In this document: positions 11,385-22,293 of the stretch, in pieces
How positions within the stretch are numbered: the first letter of the stretch is position 1
Layout: every line of letters begins with the position of its first letter
Notes under the pieces: generated by a model
What the model was told of the DNA's origin: nothing
Database searches by the model: none
Seen by the model: only the letters and a program-made list of their open reading frames with translations
Assembly (NCBI GenBank): GCA_014904845.1
Contig: MU119285.1
Span: 124,001-188,000, forward strand
Direction of reading: 5' to 3'
Length of the DNA stretch: 64,000 bases
Origin: Acephala macrosclerotiorum
Lineage: Eukaryota > Ascomycota > Leotiomycetes > Helotiales > Mollisiaceae
Translations under genes and position numbers: made by a program

Positions 11385-13252
11385 TGTGGTATAGTTAAAA
11401 TAAACACAGATGAGGTTCGGCACCAATCCTTACACAACGAGCGAGAAGACACAGTAATGACTCTTGCAAGCGTTGATGAGGCTCTGAATTTACTAGTAGT
11501 GTATGCTAATATCGAACTTCGCATTGCGTGTCGGCACACTATTGGGTGTAAGATTATGCGGTCGCGCATCCACGAATGGATCGTATCGCTCAAGGGGGTG
11601 TGACTTCGGGCTTTTCAGGCTTCCATGTTTTTCTGAGGATATTTGCAGACAGCCTATCATGCTGTCTTCACGATGTGCAGGCCTGCAAATATTGTCCTAT
11701 CTCTCCGCCCGTAGCGTGGTCAGTTGACGTACAGCCGACAGCCTCTTTCCTTCCTACCTATAGTGTCCCTCAGCCATATCTCATGGATGCCACTCAGCAT
11801 TTCGCCTTTTTGAAATGCATCGTCGTTAATTATGGGTGGAATAGGTGCGCGTGAAAAGAACTTTTGACGTATGTCTACCAACATTTGAGTGCATTATAGT
11901 ATCGAGAGTTGTTGTTTCTTGACATCCCGTATGTCGCTATGCACTTCAAACAGCCAACTTGACCTCTTACCATTTGATTGGTGAATTCATGGAGCTATAC
12001 TTGTCATTTCTCTCAAGTTCCCGATTGAGTTCCATACAGGACAATGGATCGAATATTGGAACCAATGACTTGAACGCATTTAAGCCAGGGTGCATCAGCT
12101 CATTTGTGATCGATCTATTGGTGCAACTGTAAGTTCCGAGAGAAATATAATGTGGTTACACAGCAGCACAAGGTTCTCTTTGACTGGAGCCAAATGGGAT
12201 TAGACAAGGCCAAGTGCTCGGTACGATAGTCGGAGCGCTAAGGCGGAACCCCCCACTTTGGGCCACCCCCTGCTTTGGGCCACCTCGCTTAGCACACCGC
12301 CACCACTCTACTACCCATTTCGAACCTTTATTTCTTTATAATTCTTTAATAAATTACTTTTAAACTAATTATAAAGTTTAAAAATATTTAAAAAAAAAAA
12401 CGGTTTATAAATTAAAAAATAGTTTGATTTTAAAATTTAAACGTTTTTTATTATAAAATGTTAATTTCGATTATTTTTTTCAACGTAGGATAGCTGCGGG
12501 GCTGGGTACAAACTAGTATTTGCATACAAAATAATAAGGCTGGCTGATCTGATAAGGTACCAAAAATTAACGATTTGGCGGAGTGCATGCAGATTACCCA
12601 TCGATCGTGCATAAAATGCCCCTTTTTATGCATAAGTGACGTATGGGTATACCACCCTTTTGGTTCCAGAAGTATATGTCGTGGCAAAGGGCAAAAAGGA
12701 GTGATGTGTTTGACAGCCTCAAGTACCTATCGTGGGGCTGAGCAATGTAAGTATGTTTGACAGCCTCACAGATTGATACGTGTAACCAAAAAAGTCCCTC
12801 GCCCACATAATTGCCAACGTCATTCATTGTTCTACGAGGTCGAACGGTTGAAGAAAGCGTTGCAAGTTACTCGTTTTGGCTCACCGCCGGACTTGCCGTC
12901 CAGCCTGCTGCTTGCGCCCGGGAGAGGCTTCAGCGTAACGTATTTGATCACGTATTGGCTCTCAAGTAAACATCAAGAGGCCTATAAAAGGTACGTCGTG
13001 GACCCTTCAGCTGTTCGAATTAGTTTTCGTGCAGCCTCCAAGCCCTGAGATCGATAGGTTATGAAAGATGCGATTCCAAGTCAGCTTGATACTGTCTTGG
13101 GGTCGTGGTCAAAGGGTACTTGACGTGGCAGAAGGCCTGTCTCGACATTTGTCCCTTGACGGTAGTCCTTTTAGTATAAAGTGATACCATGTAGCCTTCG
13201 TAATTGCTTTTGCGCTCAAGGCTTTTGGCCCAGAGCATGGTTGTATTTTGCC
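11385..13252. other. intergenic, small repeat traces
   Basis: No supported gene in 1.9 kb. At about 12250-12290 the 12-mer CTTTGGGCCACC occurs twice within 30 bases. It is followed by a short AT-rich RIP-like patch (12310-12480), together resembling one end of a degraded transposon. This region also holds the promoters of the Hsp70-like copy A and the CorA-like gene. Confidence 0.4.
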
Positions 13253-15220
13253 ATGGCTCCTCCCTCTCATACCTCCTCCGGCTGGGAGTATTCGTTTGAA
13301 GGCCCAAATCACGGTTCACGAATCAGGCATGATTTTGAACCCTTCCTTCCAGGATTCACCGAGAACGCCTTTCGAGTTTTCTTGCCGCATTTCAATACAC
13401 CACTGTACTCCTATCGCATATCTTGCAACGCAGGTAGGTGCTCACTTCCTGAGCTACAAAACGTAAGAATGTCGTTGTCGGGCAGGAACCTGGGATAGAA
13501 GTACTTCGAACTGACGACACCTTGGTTTTAGAATTTCATGAGAACATAATAACAGATGCAGCCGTGTTAAAGAATGCTCTCGAGGTAATCATATTTTCAT
13601 ACTGCACAATGTCTTTCTCTAATTAAAACAATGGACTAACTTAAAGAAGAGGAAAAGAAGCGAGTCCAAAGCCATTTTCTAGTCTGTAAATCCGCCCATG
13701 TATTGCATCCGAAGTCACTAACACAGGTATCAAGCTTCTTTCAGCAGGAAAGTTCACGGGGACGGTTCCAAGTTACGAAAGAGACTTGTCGAACGATAAT
13801 GCTCGCTCATCGGGTCTTTCCAGCCTTTTGGGATTGCATCTTTGGGTTTGGGTACAGAACTGAAGAAGAAAGCAGAGTCTGGGATGGGTTTCACGCGTCT
13901 TTGATGCCTAATATTGATTCGCTGTCTTACGGTGAGCTTCCGGCCTGAGCAGATGATTTCCAAACCTTTCAAGACCAATCTAAGTGTGGAAACCAACAGA
14001 ACTGTGCTACACCTTTCGTTATTTTTCTAAAGGCGGTGAAACGCCTGAGGATTCATGGTCTTTGAGACAAACTGGCATCTACCAGCAAGCTCAATTCGAT
14101 GACGATGATTCCACTTGGATCCTGCTTCAACCATCTCCGAAGATTACCAGTCAAGTTCTTCGAAAGTCCTTCGGCCATCAGTCGCAATGCCGAGATAATT
14201 GTGGAACAGATCCTATGCAACTGCATAGTCTGTTTCTATCACTGTGCTTGAATGAATTCGGAGAGTATATCGAGGATCTTCAAGCGACCATCACCCAAAT
14301 GGTTTGTAATTGCTGTTATCTTCATGTTTAAAGATTACCAGTACTAAATCCTGAGTAGCGTTACAAAGCTCTGGACTCGACAGTTGAAACAAAGAAGCTT
14401 TATGACTTTTCCGTAACATTTACGGATCTTCAAAAACTACAACGTGCCAAGCATAAACTCATTACAGCTTCTCATATAGTTCGAGGGACCTTGAATACTT
14501 TGAAACAGCTCCAGAGACACTGTCAAAAAGTGAATAACCTCAAGCCGGGGACTGTAAGAGTGGAAGTATGTGATTCCTTCGAGAGGTTCATTAACCAATA
14601 CGGCGTTCACGAACGCCGAGTATATACAATACTGGCGTGCACTGATAGCATCGACGGTCTGGTGAGTTGGGTTATATCCCATCTGAAGAATGAATAGATC
14701 TTGTCTAACATGTTACTAATAAGCTGTCAAAAATGTTGGAAGCTCGTAACCATGACATCATCAACCAAACAAATACCGCGATAAAGATCCTTAACAGGAT
14801 CAGCTCTGAGAATGTTTGCGAGAGCCGAAACCTGGCTCAAGCCGCTGCACAGAACCAGCAAGACTCTCAGATGCTGAAGGCTTTGACCATCGTCGCGACA
14901 TTGTACCTTCCTGCCAGTCTCATTGCTGTGAGTGTTTCCTTACTTATCCTTCGCCCCAAAACTAGTAGGCCATGGTTTATAATTCTGACTTACTTTAGAC
15001 ACTGTTTAGTACTAGTCTAGTACAAATTACAACACAAAGTCAAACGGGTAATGCGAGCAATGCTAGTCCGACTCACATCGCGATCGCGAGGGAATTTTGG
15101 ATTTATATCTTGGCCACTTTCGTTTTAACGTCTTGCACATTTCTACCTATGTACTTTTTCTTGAAAAAGGAACAAAGAAAAGGAAACTCTATTCCGTTGA
15201 AAGGGTTAGCGGGGCCATAA
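13253..15220 (+). CDS. CorA-like membrane protein
   Basis: Seven exons: 13253-13433, 13499-13584, 13652-13931, 13985-14301, 14359-14661, 14724-14927 and 14999-15220 (530 codons). The protein has a long cytosolic N-terminal region, then a helical, coiled-coil-like segment (QKVNNLKPGTVRVEVCDSF; QAAAQNQQDSQMLKALTIVA). Two membrane spans close the protein: ALTIVATLYLPASLIATLF and FWIYILATFVLTSCTFLPMY. That topology is typical of CorA-like metal-channel proteins in fungi; the GMN signature of true Mg2+ channels is not seen. The first intron was closed at GGGATAG (13498), because the earlier GGGCAG acceptor gives a stop. It lies between the two Hsp70-like genes. Transport function is not shown. Confidence 0.8.
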
Positions 15221-15398
15221 ATGTAAGTAAGCCTTTTGGAAAAGTATAAAATTAATCCAATTTGAATTTATTATATGGATTCAATTTAAATAATTAATTT
15301 ATTTCAAAGAAACGTATTTAAAAAGTAAATAACTCTAAATCAAATTGGTTTTTTTTTTAATATAAATCGTATAATATTAAAAATGTTTCTCTTGTTCC

Positions 15399-15460
15399 GA
15401 AAGAAAGGGCCCGTCCGGCGGCTCGCTAAGCGAGCCAATAGCGGATGGGCCCTTTCTTTC
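15399..15460. repeat. 62-bp nested hairpin
   Basis: Arms 15399-15417 and 15442-15460 are 19-base inverted repeats (GAAAGAAAGGGCCC...) with one mismatch. Nested inside, 15420-15436 is a second perfect hairpin (GGCTCGC-TAA-GCGAGCC). Confidence 0.85.
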
Positions 15461-15720
15461 TTTACTTGACGCACATTTTGCTCCGCAGGCCTCGGAGGAG
15501 CGCCCCTGCGGGGGGCTACAAAGTCTTCGACTTTAGTAATTTACTCCCATTTCAAGTTTCAAGTTAAAAGCTTTTAATTTGAGCGTTTTATAGGCATTTA
15601 AAGTTAGTATAGTTATTAAGGTGTAGTAGTTTGAGATTCTGCCGGGCGGTGAAAGCCGATAAGCTGATAAGCTTCTTAGTGCCTAAGGCAAAAACGCCCT
15701 CAGTAAAATTTCAATTTACA

Positions 15721-15828
15721 CCAGGGGGACACCCCCTGGGACCCCCGTCTTTATATTTAATTGCTACGATCGATTAATCACTTTTGATTACTTTACTTGG
15801 CATATAATTCCAGGGGGAGGCCCCCTGG
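15721..15828. repeat. two copies of a GC-rich hairpin
   Basis: 15721-15739 and 15810-15828 share the stem CCAGGGGG/CCCCCTGG with different loops (ACA and AGG). Both are followed by GACCCCC. Two copies with conserved stems and changed loops indicate a dispersed hairpin family. Confidence 0.85.
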
Positions 15829-16296
15829 GACCCCCCTTTAAAAGCTGCGCAGCTATAGAAATATTTAGCACTTAAATAAGTGCCTTAATACCTTAGGCAG
15901 AAATGCACTTAGAGTTTCTCACTAAAGGAGCGGTTGCCGGCCTTAGTGCCTAAGGCAGAAGCGCACTTAGAAGTTTTGTGGTCGCAATTTTTGCTGAGTG
16001 CGACTATATTTTATTGATTTGCGTAACGAGAGATTAATAGAACCATTTGAAACTTCGAATCTAGGAGTATTTAATTAATTTTCAACTTATTTATAAATTT
16101 TATGCAATTTGGATTAATTAATAAATGAAAGTTGTAAGCTAGCTGTAATCGCGAGATTTTGGTGTTCTTCACCGGAGCGGCTACATATTATTCCGAAGTC
16201 ACGAGACCGCCGAATTCTTAAGTGAACCAATTAAATCGCTACATTTGAGCACCTCGATTAAATGCCTTTAACGACAGTTAAAGGCCCGCACAGTCG

Positions 16297-16525
16297 GAGA
16301 AATAAGTGGCCGATTTTAGCAAGGCGCAAATGCGATGAATCCATATTCCTACTAATAACCAACTAATAAACTGCTCGATAATTTTTGATGCAAAAATTAA
16401 GCAGCTTCTCGAGAAGCATTTTTGAGAGTTTATATGGATTTTGGAACGTAGTCGAAAAAGGAGTATAGATTTGATTAAAGGACTTTATAATGTTCTCGCG
16501 TACAAAAATCGGCCATTTATTTCTC
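16297..16525. repeat. long interrupted inverted repeat
   Basis: 16297-16317 and 16505-16525 are inverted copies of 21 bases (GAGAAATAA...GGCCGATTTT) with one mismatch. A second pair lies inside (AATCCATA 16338-16345 with TATGGATT 16433-16440), and a third, smaller stem is at the centre (AATTTTTGATGCAAAAATT). The nesting gives a multi-stem fold about 230 bases long. Confidence 0.8.
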
Positions 16526-16906
16526 TTATCGAGAGAAGCCTGCTAGAGGAAAAAAAGTCCACGTAGAGTTTACGTAATAAAACGTGATATTTTTGAAAAT
16601 TTTAAATCACGTTTTTGTGCCAAGGTTTTGCCAAAATACGCCAAGATGTGTCGCTTTTGGTATTTAAAGCTCCCCGTAAAACCTCCGTAAAAAGCTCTCC
16701 ATAGCTCGAAGAAAAAAAAAGAAAGAAAGTAAATAGAGAACGCCTCCACTTGTGTCGGCGAAGCCGGTACGAATAAAAATTATTTTTACTTTCTATATCA
16801 ATATTAATATTACCGCAAAAGGTTTCAAAAATAGCAGCCCCAGTAATAAGATTTTATTACGGTAAACTCTCTCCCTGGTGCCTCAGGCACTAGTCTAGTC
16901 ACGTGT

Positions 16907-16926
16907 CACGGACTATATAGTCCGTG
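16907..16926. repeat. 20-bp perfect palindrome
   Basis: CACGGACTATATAGTCCGTG reads the same on both strands. It lies about 145 bp upstream of the start codon of Hsp70-like copy B, at the edge of the hairpin island, so it could also be a regulatory site. Confidence 0.8.
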
Positions 16927-17070
16927 GTAGCACCCCTTAATCGAATCAAGCTCTCCACTACCATTGCAACACCACTATTACGCGTGAATAAATTATAATT
17001 AAGTTGAATATCTAGATTTGTCCGGGTACCATCTGGTAACAGGATTGATATCTAATCAAGTCTGGCCACA

Positions 17071-19294
17071 ATGTCGAATAGCGAAACGGTCCCAATGGGC
17101 TCCCTCGTTGGCATTGATATTGGGATGACCTGTACAGGTAAGCATTAGTCTAGAGTCATCGTTCTAAAACTCAAACTAATAGGTGGTTTGTGATTATCTG
17201 CAGGGGTCGCCATTTGTGTATATAGCGAGGGGGAGACTAAAGGACCTCTTCAGGTTCAGAAGTGGCCTGGATCTAAAAATTTTGAGAATAAAGTGCCTAC
17301 CAGAGTTGCTTATAAAGCCGGAAAGGCTACTTATCATTCATGGGGCTTCGAATGCCCCAAGCTCGAGGACTTAGGTCCGGCCATGGCTATTAAGGAGTTG
17401 TTCAAATTCGACTTAGGCATGTGGTTTTTGAAAGAAGATCATGAACGTTGGCAGACAGGTGCTTTCGAGCTTGAAGATGTGAAGTTATGGTACAGAGATT
17501 TTCTGAGCGCGCTGTATTTTCACATTGTTCAATGTCTTCGAGAAACATGGAAAGTTGATGTGGACATGACAACTGTCGAATATCTCTTTAGCATTCCAAC
17601 AGGGTGGGGCAAGAAGGATCAATTGGTGCAGACGTTTAAAGAGCTTGTGGACGCTGCCGGATTTGGGAATGGTTATGTTACTATGAATTTGACGGAGGCA
17701 GAAGCGGCTACAGTTGCTACTGCAAAGCTTCTTCATCATAAATTCCAGGTGGGTAAATCTCACATCGCCGTTGTAATTCATTCGTTGTAACTTTTATCTA
17801 ACCACAGGAAACACAGGAAGGTGACGCCTTTATCGTTTGTGATGCTGGAGGTGCGACAACAGTACGTTCTTCAGTTCTTTTTCGTCTTGGCATAATCTGA
17901 CGCCATTAGGACATATGTGCTCTCCAAGTGACACAAGTCGATGGGGATGCCGTTCAACTACAACCCCTTGATGACCCGAAAGGTTTGCTTTCTTCAGCCT
18001 CTCCTATTTAGCCTCTATTCTTAGTGTACTCACTTGGTGTAGCTCTTTCCGTCGGTTCACTCGATATCGATGATCTTTTCGAAGCAAAGGCTGCGAAAAG
18101 AATCGATGAACTTAGGAGCAATCGCTCAGACTTGCCGAAGTCTCTAGCTCATAGAATTACGAGAAGGACATTTCAACACATAAAAGAGGAATGTGGAAAA
18201 GGAGCTGTTAGGACGCTTGGGGTGATGACATTCAACATTCCGGGAGTAGAAGAACGGATAGAGCTTTCTTCGTGAGTAAAACCCGATCTTGCATTTCTTC
18301 GCGGAATCGAAGCTGAATGCTTTTAGGTCGGAGCTAGAATCTATGTTCGACATCCAGATTCAAAAGATACAGAAGTTGATCGATCATCAGATTGCGTATC
18401 TCAAAGAGGACTGTCCTGATGTGAATCTGGTAAGTATTTGCATTCTTTTTTGTAGCATTCTTTTCCCATGGCAATATATTAATGGTAGGATAAATAGTCT
18501 ACCATCTTCCTTGCTGGCGGACTTGGCTCCTCAAAATATCTGCAGGATAAAATGATGGAGTATTATAAGGACATTGAAATAAAGGTCGCGCCAAATCCAG
18601 AGGACCCGTGAGTCTCTAAACTCCTTTTGCATTAAATGCTAACGCTTTCTGCGGTCCTCTATCCGTATGCAGAGGTCTGGTTATCGACCGGTTGCAACAT
18701 TTCTCTGACCATGCTTCTGTGATCTCGATCCGGAGCACCAGTGCGTCTTATGGTATATTGTGTAGCGAGCTTTATAATAACAGGACGCACTTGGGTCAGC
18801 CTTTTGTTAAGGATCAGCTCGACGGTATCAAATACGCTGACAACCAGATTGACTGGGTCGTTTTCAGAGGTCAGAATCCCGCCCAGGAGGACACCGTCAT
18901 ACGCAGGTACTCGCGAGTCGTCAGTCCCGGGAATCCACCAGGGCATTGGGGGTTTGCAATTGTCCGATCCCAAGCTAAACGCGACCGACTTCCCACTTTC
19001 ATCGAAGGAGATCGAGGCCCCGAAATCATTTGTTACGTGATATCTGATGGCGAAGCAGGCTCAAATCGTGCGCCTATTATTCATAGGCGTGAGCTGAAAG
19101 GGATGGGGAAGAACCGCAGATTCTCTCGCATAGACTACGAACTGTTGGCAACAGTAGGGTTGGGCAAAATGAAGTTTCAAATAAAGATTGTCGGGCAAGC
19201 AGACAATACACTCGAGACGCTCAACGTCGCTTGGGAGCAAGATGATGAACTTGCTGAATATGGGGAAAGGTGTACTCTGATCAAAACGACGTAA
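17071..19294 (+). CDS. Hsp70-like ATPase-domain protein, copy B
   Basis: Eight exons: 17071-17137, 17204-17748, 17808-17861, 17910-17982, 18043-18271, 18327-18429, 18498-18607 and 18673-19294 (600 codons). ATPase motifs match copy A: VGIDIGMTCTG, VCDAGGATT and FLAGGLGSSKY. In phosphate-2, GGG has become GGA, a conservative change close to the nucleotide. Exons 4, 6 and 7 have exactly the same lengths as in copy A (73, 103 and 110 bases), and all intron phases agree, so the two are duplicates. Protein divergence is clearly substantial, so the duplication is not recent. The promoter abuts the hairpin island. Substrate and role are unknown. Confidence 0.9.
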
Positions 19295-19299
19295 TGTAA

Positions 19300-19660
19300 T
19301 AAGCAATAATATATTCTCCGATGAGATCGTATAATAATTCGTTTTATTAAATACATTTTAATATTATATTTAATGTATAATAATTAAAAAATAACTATAA
19401 TTATAATATGTTTTAAATATTAAAAATTTAATTATATAATTTATAATAATATTTTTATTTAAAAAAATTTATAAAATAAAATATATATTAAATTATAAAA
19501 TAAATAAATTTTAAGTTTATTAATTAAAAAACGTCGTAAATAGAGCCTTCGACGGGACACCCTCTATGGCTGCCTCAGGCCCCCCTGAAGCTTGCGTAGC
19601 GTAGGAGGGCGTGAACGAAGCTCGTGAGCCCACGATACGCAAGCTCTGGCCATTTACGAT
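19300..19660. repeat. AT-rich patch and fold-back sequence
   Basis: 19315-19530 is RIP-like AT-rich DNA. Next to it, 19533-19655 folds back on itself: AGCTTGCGTA near 19590 pairs with TACGCAAGCT near 19635, and TCGTAAAT near 19535 pairs with ATTTACGA near 19647. It may be one end of a degraded element. Confidence 0.5.
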
Positions 19661-19861
19661 AAATAAACACACCCTTGGGTTCATACACAACTTCAATTCC
19701 TCCACAAAACCAACTACATGAAGCCTGACACACGCTGAATATGTTCTCCAACCATCAATGAGGCGCAGCGCAAGCCTCACCTATACCAAACAACAACAAC
19801 AACATAACCTAAATTTCACAATGCTTCCTCTTCTCGCAAACTTTTGTGATATCCTTCCACG

Positions 19862-22293
19862 ATGTCTTTTGGATGGTCTGCAGGCGATATCGCGACTGCA
19901 GTGACACTGCTATACAATATCATTGAGGCGCTTGACGATGTCGACGGCGCGGCGGAGAATTATCGCGAGGCTATGGGATTTCTGCGAGACCTGAAGCGGA
20001 CACTCGAGCCTTTGCAGACCCTCACAGCTTGGAATGCGTACCCTACGTATGCGAACGAGATCGCAAAACAGGTGCAATATATCCGTGGACCTGTGGATGA
20101 GTTCTTGAATACGGCGGTGGAGTATGAGCTAAGTTTGGGAGCGAAGGCTAAGAAGGGCCTCTATCGACATGTTGGGAAGAAGCTGCAATGGTATTTGCTA
20201 AAGGAGAATAAGGTGTCGGCGCTGAAGAATAAGATTGGGGATCATATGCGGATCCTTGATACTTTAATTTGTCGGTTGATATTGTGAGTCGAATGCAGGT
20301 CTAGATTGTTCTACTGTCTGACAATCAATAGGGACGTGGTGCTTCTGACCCAAGAGAAGCTTCCGGGGCAACTCCGAGCAGCGTGCATCGAAGTACTGCC
20401 CTCCGAGCTAGTAAGCCATCTTCGCGATAACCTCGTTCCTCTTAGAGCCGATGTCCTCGCAAGCGAAAAATCACAAAAGCAACATCACCATGAGATGGTT
20501 GATAAGTTTTCAGAGTACTATACTGGGTTGTCATCAGATTTACAAACCTTGAAGGAGGACTTAAGAAACTCCACGATCGTGCAGCAGCGTATAGCGTCTT
20601 GCCTAAGCTCTGCGAGTTGTCGCCGAAATCCCGGCCCTCGCAACCCACCGGGCTTTAAACATGTGGGAATCGGTGTCAAGGTCGACAGCCGCCAGCAAAG
20701 TTGGCCCCCCGACACGAACAGCGACGAGAGTGACTGGCAACCTAATGGTCGAGAAAGTCAGGCTTGGGATCAGAATAATGCCGTAGAACAAGTGGGAAAA
20801 AATGTTGGCGAAGAGTCCCTTCGCGATGTGTAAGCAAAACGGCCAAGTCTGATAGATTGCTATTAACATTCGTAGGTACTACCTGGCCCTCTTATACGTT
20901 GGCCACTTCTTGAAGAATCTTTTGTGAGTACGGACACCACGTTATCATGGACATGATACTGATGCGTTTGAAGTTTGGCTTTGTCGCGCCTGATCGAACC
21001 TCCGCGAGCACTGATGCCCGTTTTGCTAGCCAAATACAACATCTCTTTCCTCGACGCCATTGGGTCACCTCCGAGGATTCTACCTTACGAATATTTTCGA
21101 AATTTCAAGGTACGCACGTTGCAGATAAATGTTTGAAATGGCACTGAAAACTTCACCAAGGTTCTACAGACATTCATACAAGTAGAATTCAAAAGTCTCC
21201 CAGGTTCCACCTGGGTCAATCGCGGGCTTTACCGACTCCTTGCCACACAATATAATCGACCACTGGCTGAGGATAATTGGAGTCGGCTCGTTACTCCTGG
21301 TACGACAATTACAATGGCCATGCTTATTCGCAAGACTGTCGATACTGTTGAAGATTCCACCGTCTATCGGTGTCCTGAGAAAAGATGCAAGGGAACATGG
21401 CCCTATCCAAAAGAAGTAACTTGGGTAGAATGGTATACTATTCCCTACACATGTATCGCTCTCGTAATTAATCTTTTTGCTCAAGCCCAGTCTGCCAAAA
21501 AAAGGTCTTGACAACTACTTCTTCCACAATTGATGTTCAGAATGAGGAAGATCTATTAGAGGATTCAGGCTCTAAAAGCGATTCAGACAGTAACAATCCT
21601 CGAGGCATGCAATTAGTGGGGGCATCAGGTCAAAAACGCAATAAGGTAGACCGGTGGGGTCTACCTTCAAATCGACTCCACGGGCTACAAAGTGGTAAAG
21701 AGGGAAACCTCGATTTGGATGACATTGAAATTGAAGCATTTCGGAGAATACTGGAAATTCATAGCTCGCTAGAGCAAGCCCCAGCGTCTCCCACCAGCCC
21801 AGTAAGTGCTATTCCCTGACTGTGCTGAGGATGTTAAAGCAATCCAAATGGTGATACTTGTCCGCCGGCACCGTCGGCAGACGGGTATTCACTCGGAGAA
21901 GAACCTAAGCCATTTAAGGCAATTTATATACGAACACAGCTAAAAACCGGCCAGAAGCCTCCTTCAGCGTCAAAACATCGGCCTGGAGGCTCTTCGACAA
22001 GACCTCCAAAGACGTCAGACAGCGGTCGGCAAAAGTCATCCCCTGGAGATCACCGCGCTCGAGATCGACCTGAAAGCTCTTCGACAAGGCCTCTCAAGAC
22101 GTCAGATGGTGGTCTGCAGAAAATCGAAGGCGATCTGGATCAAGCGAGTGCCTCGCGCCCACTTGCGGCCAAATACTTCGAACAAACTCGGACGGAGATG
22201 TGGAACGCCCTGTCGAACCGAGCTGCACGCCAGGCGGCGCTGTACGAAGGAAATGGCGAGCAGCTGGGCGGGCGTCTTGGTCTAGGACATTAG
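19862..22293 (+). CDS. STAND-type N-terminal domain + ubiquitin-like domain + zinc ribbon protein
   Basis: Proposed exons: 19862-20283, 20332-20829, 20876-20923, 20974-21109, 21161-21432, 21486-21801 and 21910-22293 (691 codons; the last acceptor is the least certain). The N-terminus (MSFGWSAGDIATAVTLLYNI...) is the helical domain at the start of many fungal STAND and related proteins. After a coiled linker comes RALMPVLLAKYNISFLDAIG and LPYEYFRNFK...LVTPGTTITMAML, the pattern of the fungal ubiquitin-like domain. Four cysteines follow as a zinc ribbon (YRCPEKRCKG...VECPVCQKK), visible only once the intron 21433-21485 is removed. The tail is acidic, then Pro/Ser/Arg-rich with SSTRPPKTSD-type repeats shared with the gene at 7805. 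It probably acts as an adaptor; no enzyme motif is seen. Confidence 0.75.

Larger units (their letters stand above)
15240..16990. other. hairpin-rich island resembling fungal mitochondrial DNA
   Basis: After a short AT-rich lead (15240-15390), 1.6 kb has composition unlike its surroundings, no open frame, and many perfect or near-perfect hairpins separated by AT-rich spacers. Recurrent units include CCAGGGGG-loop-CCCCCTGG followed by GACCCCC (15721 and 15810) and TGCCTAAGGCA-type palindromes (about 15679, 15885, 15940). GC-rich hairpin families of this kind are characteristic of fungal mitochondrial genomes (GC clusters, double-hairpin elements). I infer a nuclear insertion of mitochondrial or mitochondrial-plasmid DNA. 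A structured non-coding RNA or an unknown mobile element is the alternative. No rRNA, tRNA or protein gene was recognised in it. Confidence 0.5.

Noticed and set aside
13434..13485. Frameshift in the first intron region of the CorA-like gene
   Set aside because: Using the first AG (13485) gives a stop, but the next AG (13498) restores the frame and the protein pattern, so the gene is intact.
16297..16525. Group I or group II intron
   Set aside because: I could not find a convincing P7/core sequence or a domain V hairpin, so I describe only the fold.
15395..16990. CRISPR-like or bacterial element
   Set aside because: Repeats are palindromic hairpins of uneven spacing in a fungal genome, not direct repeats with unique spacers.
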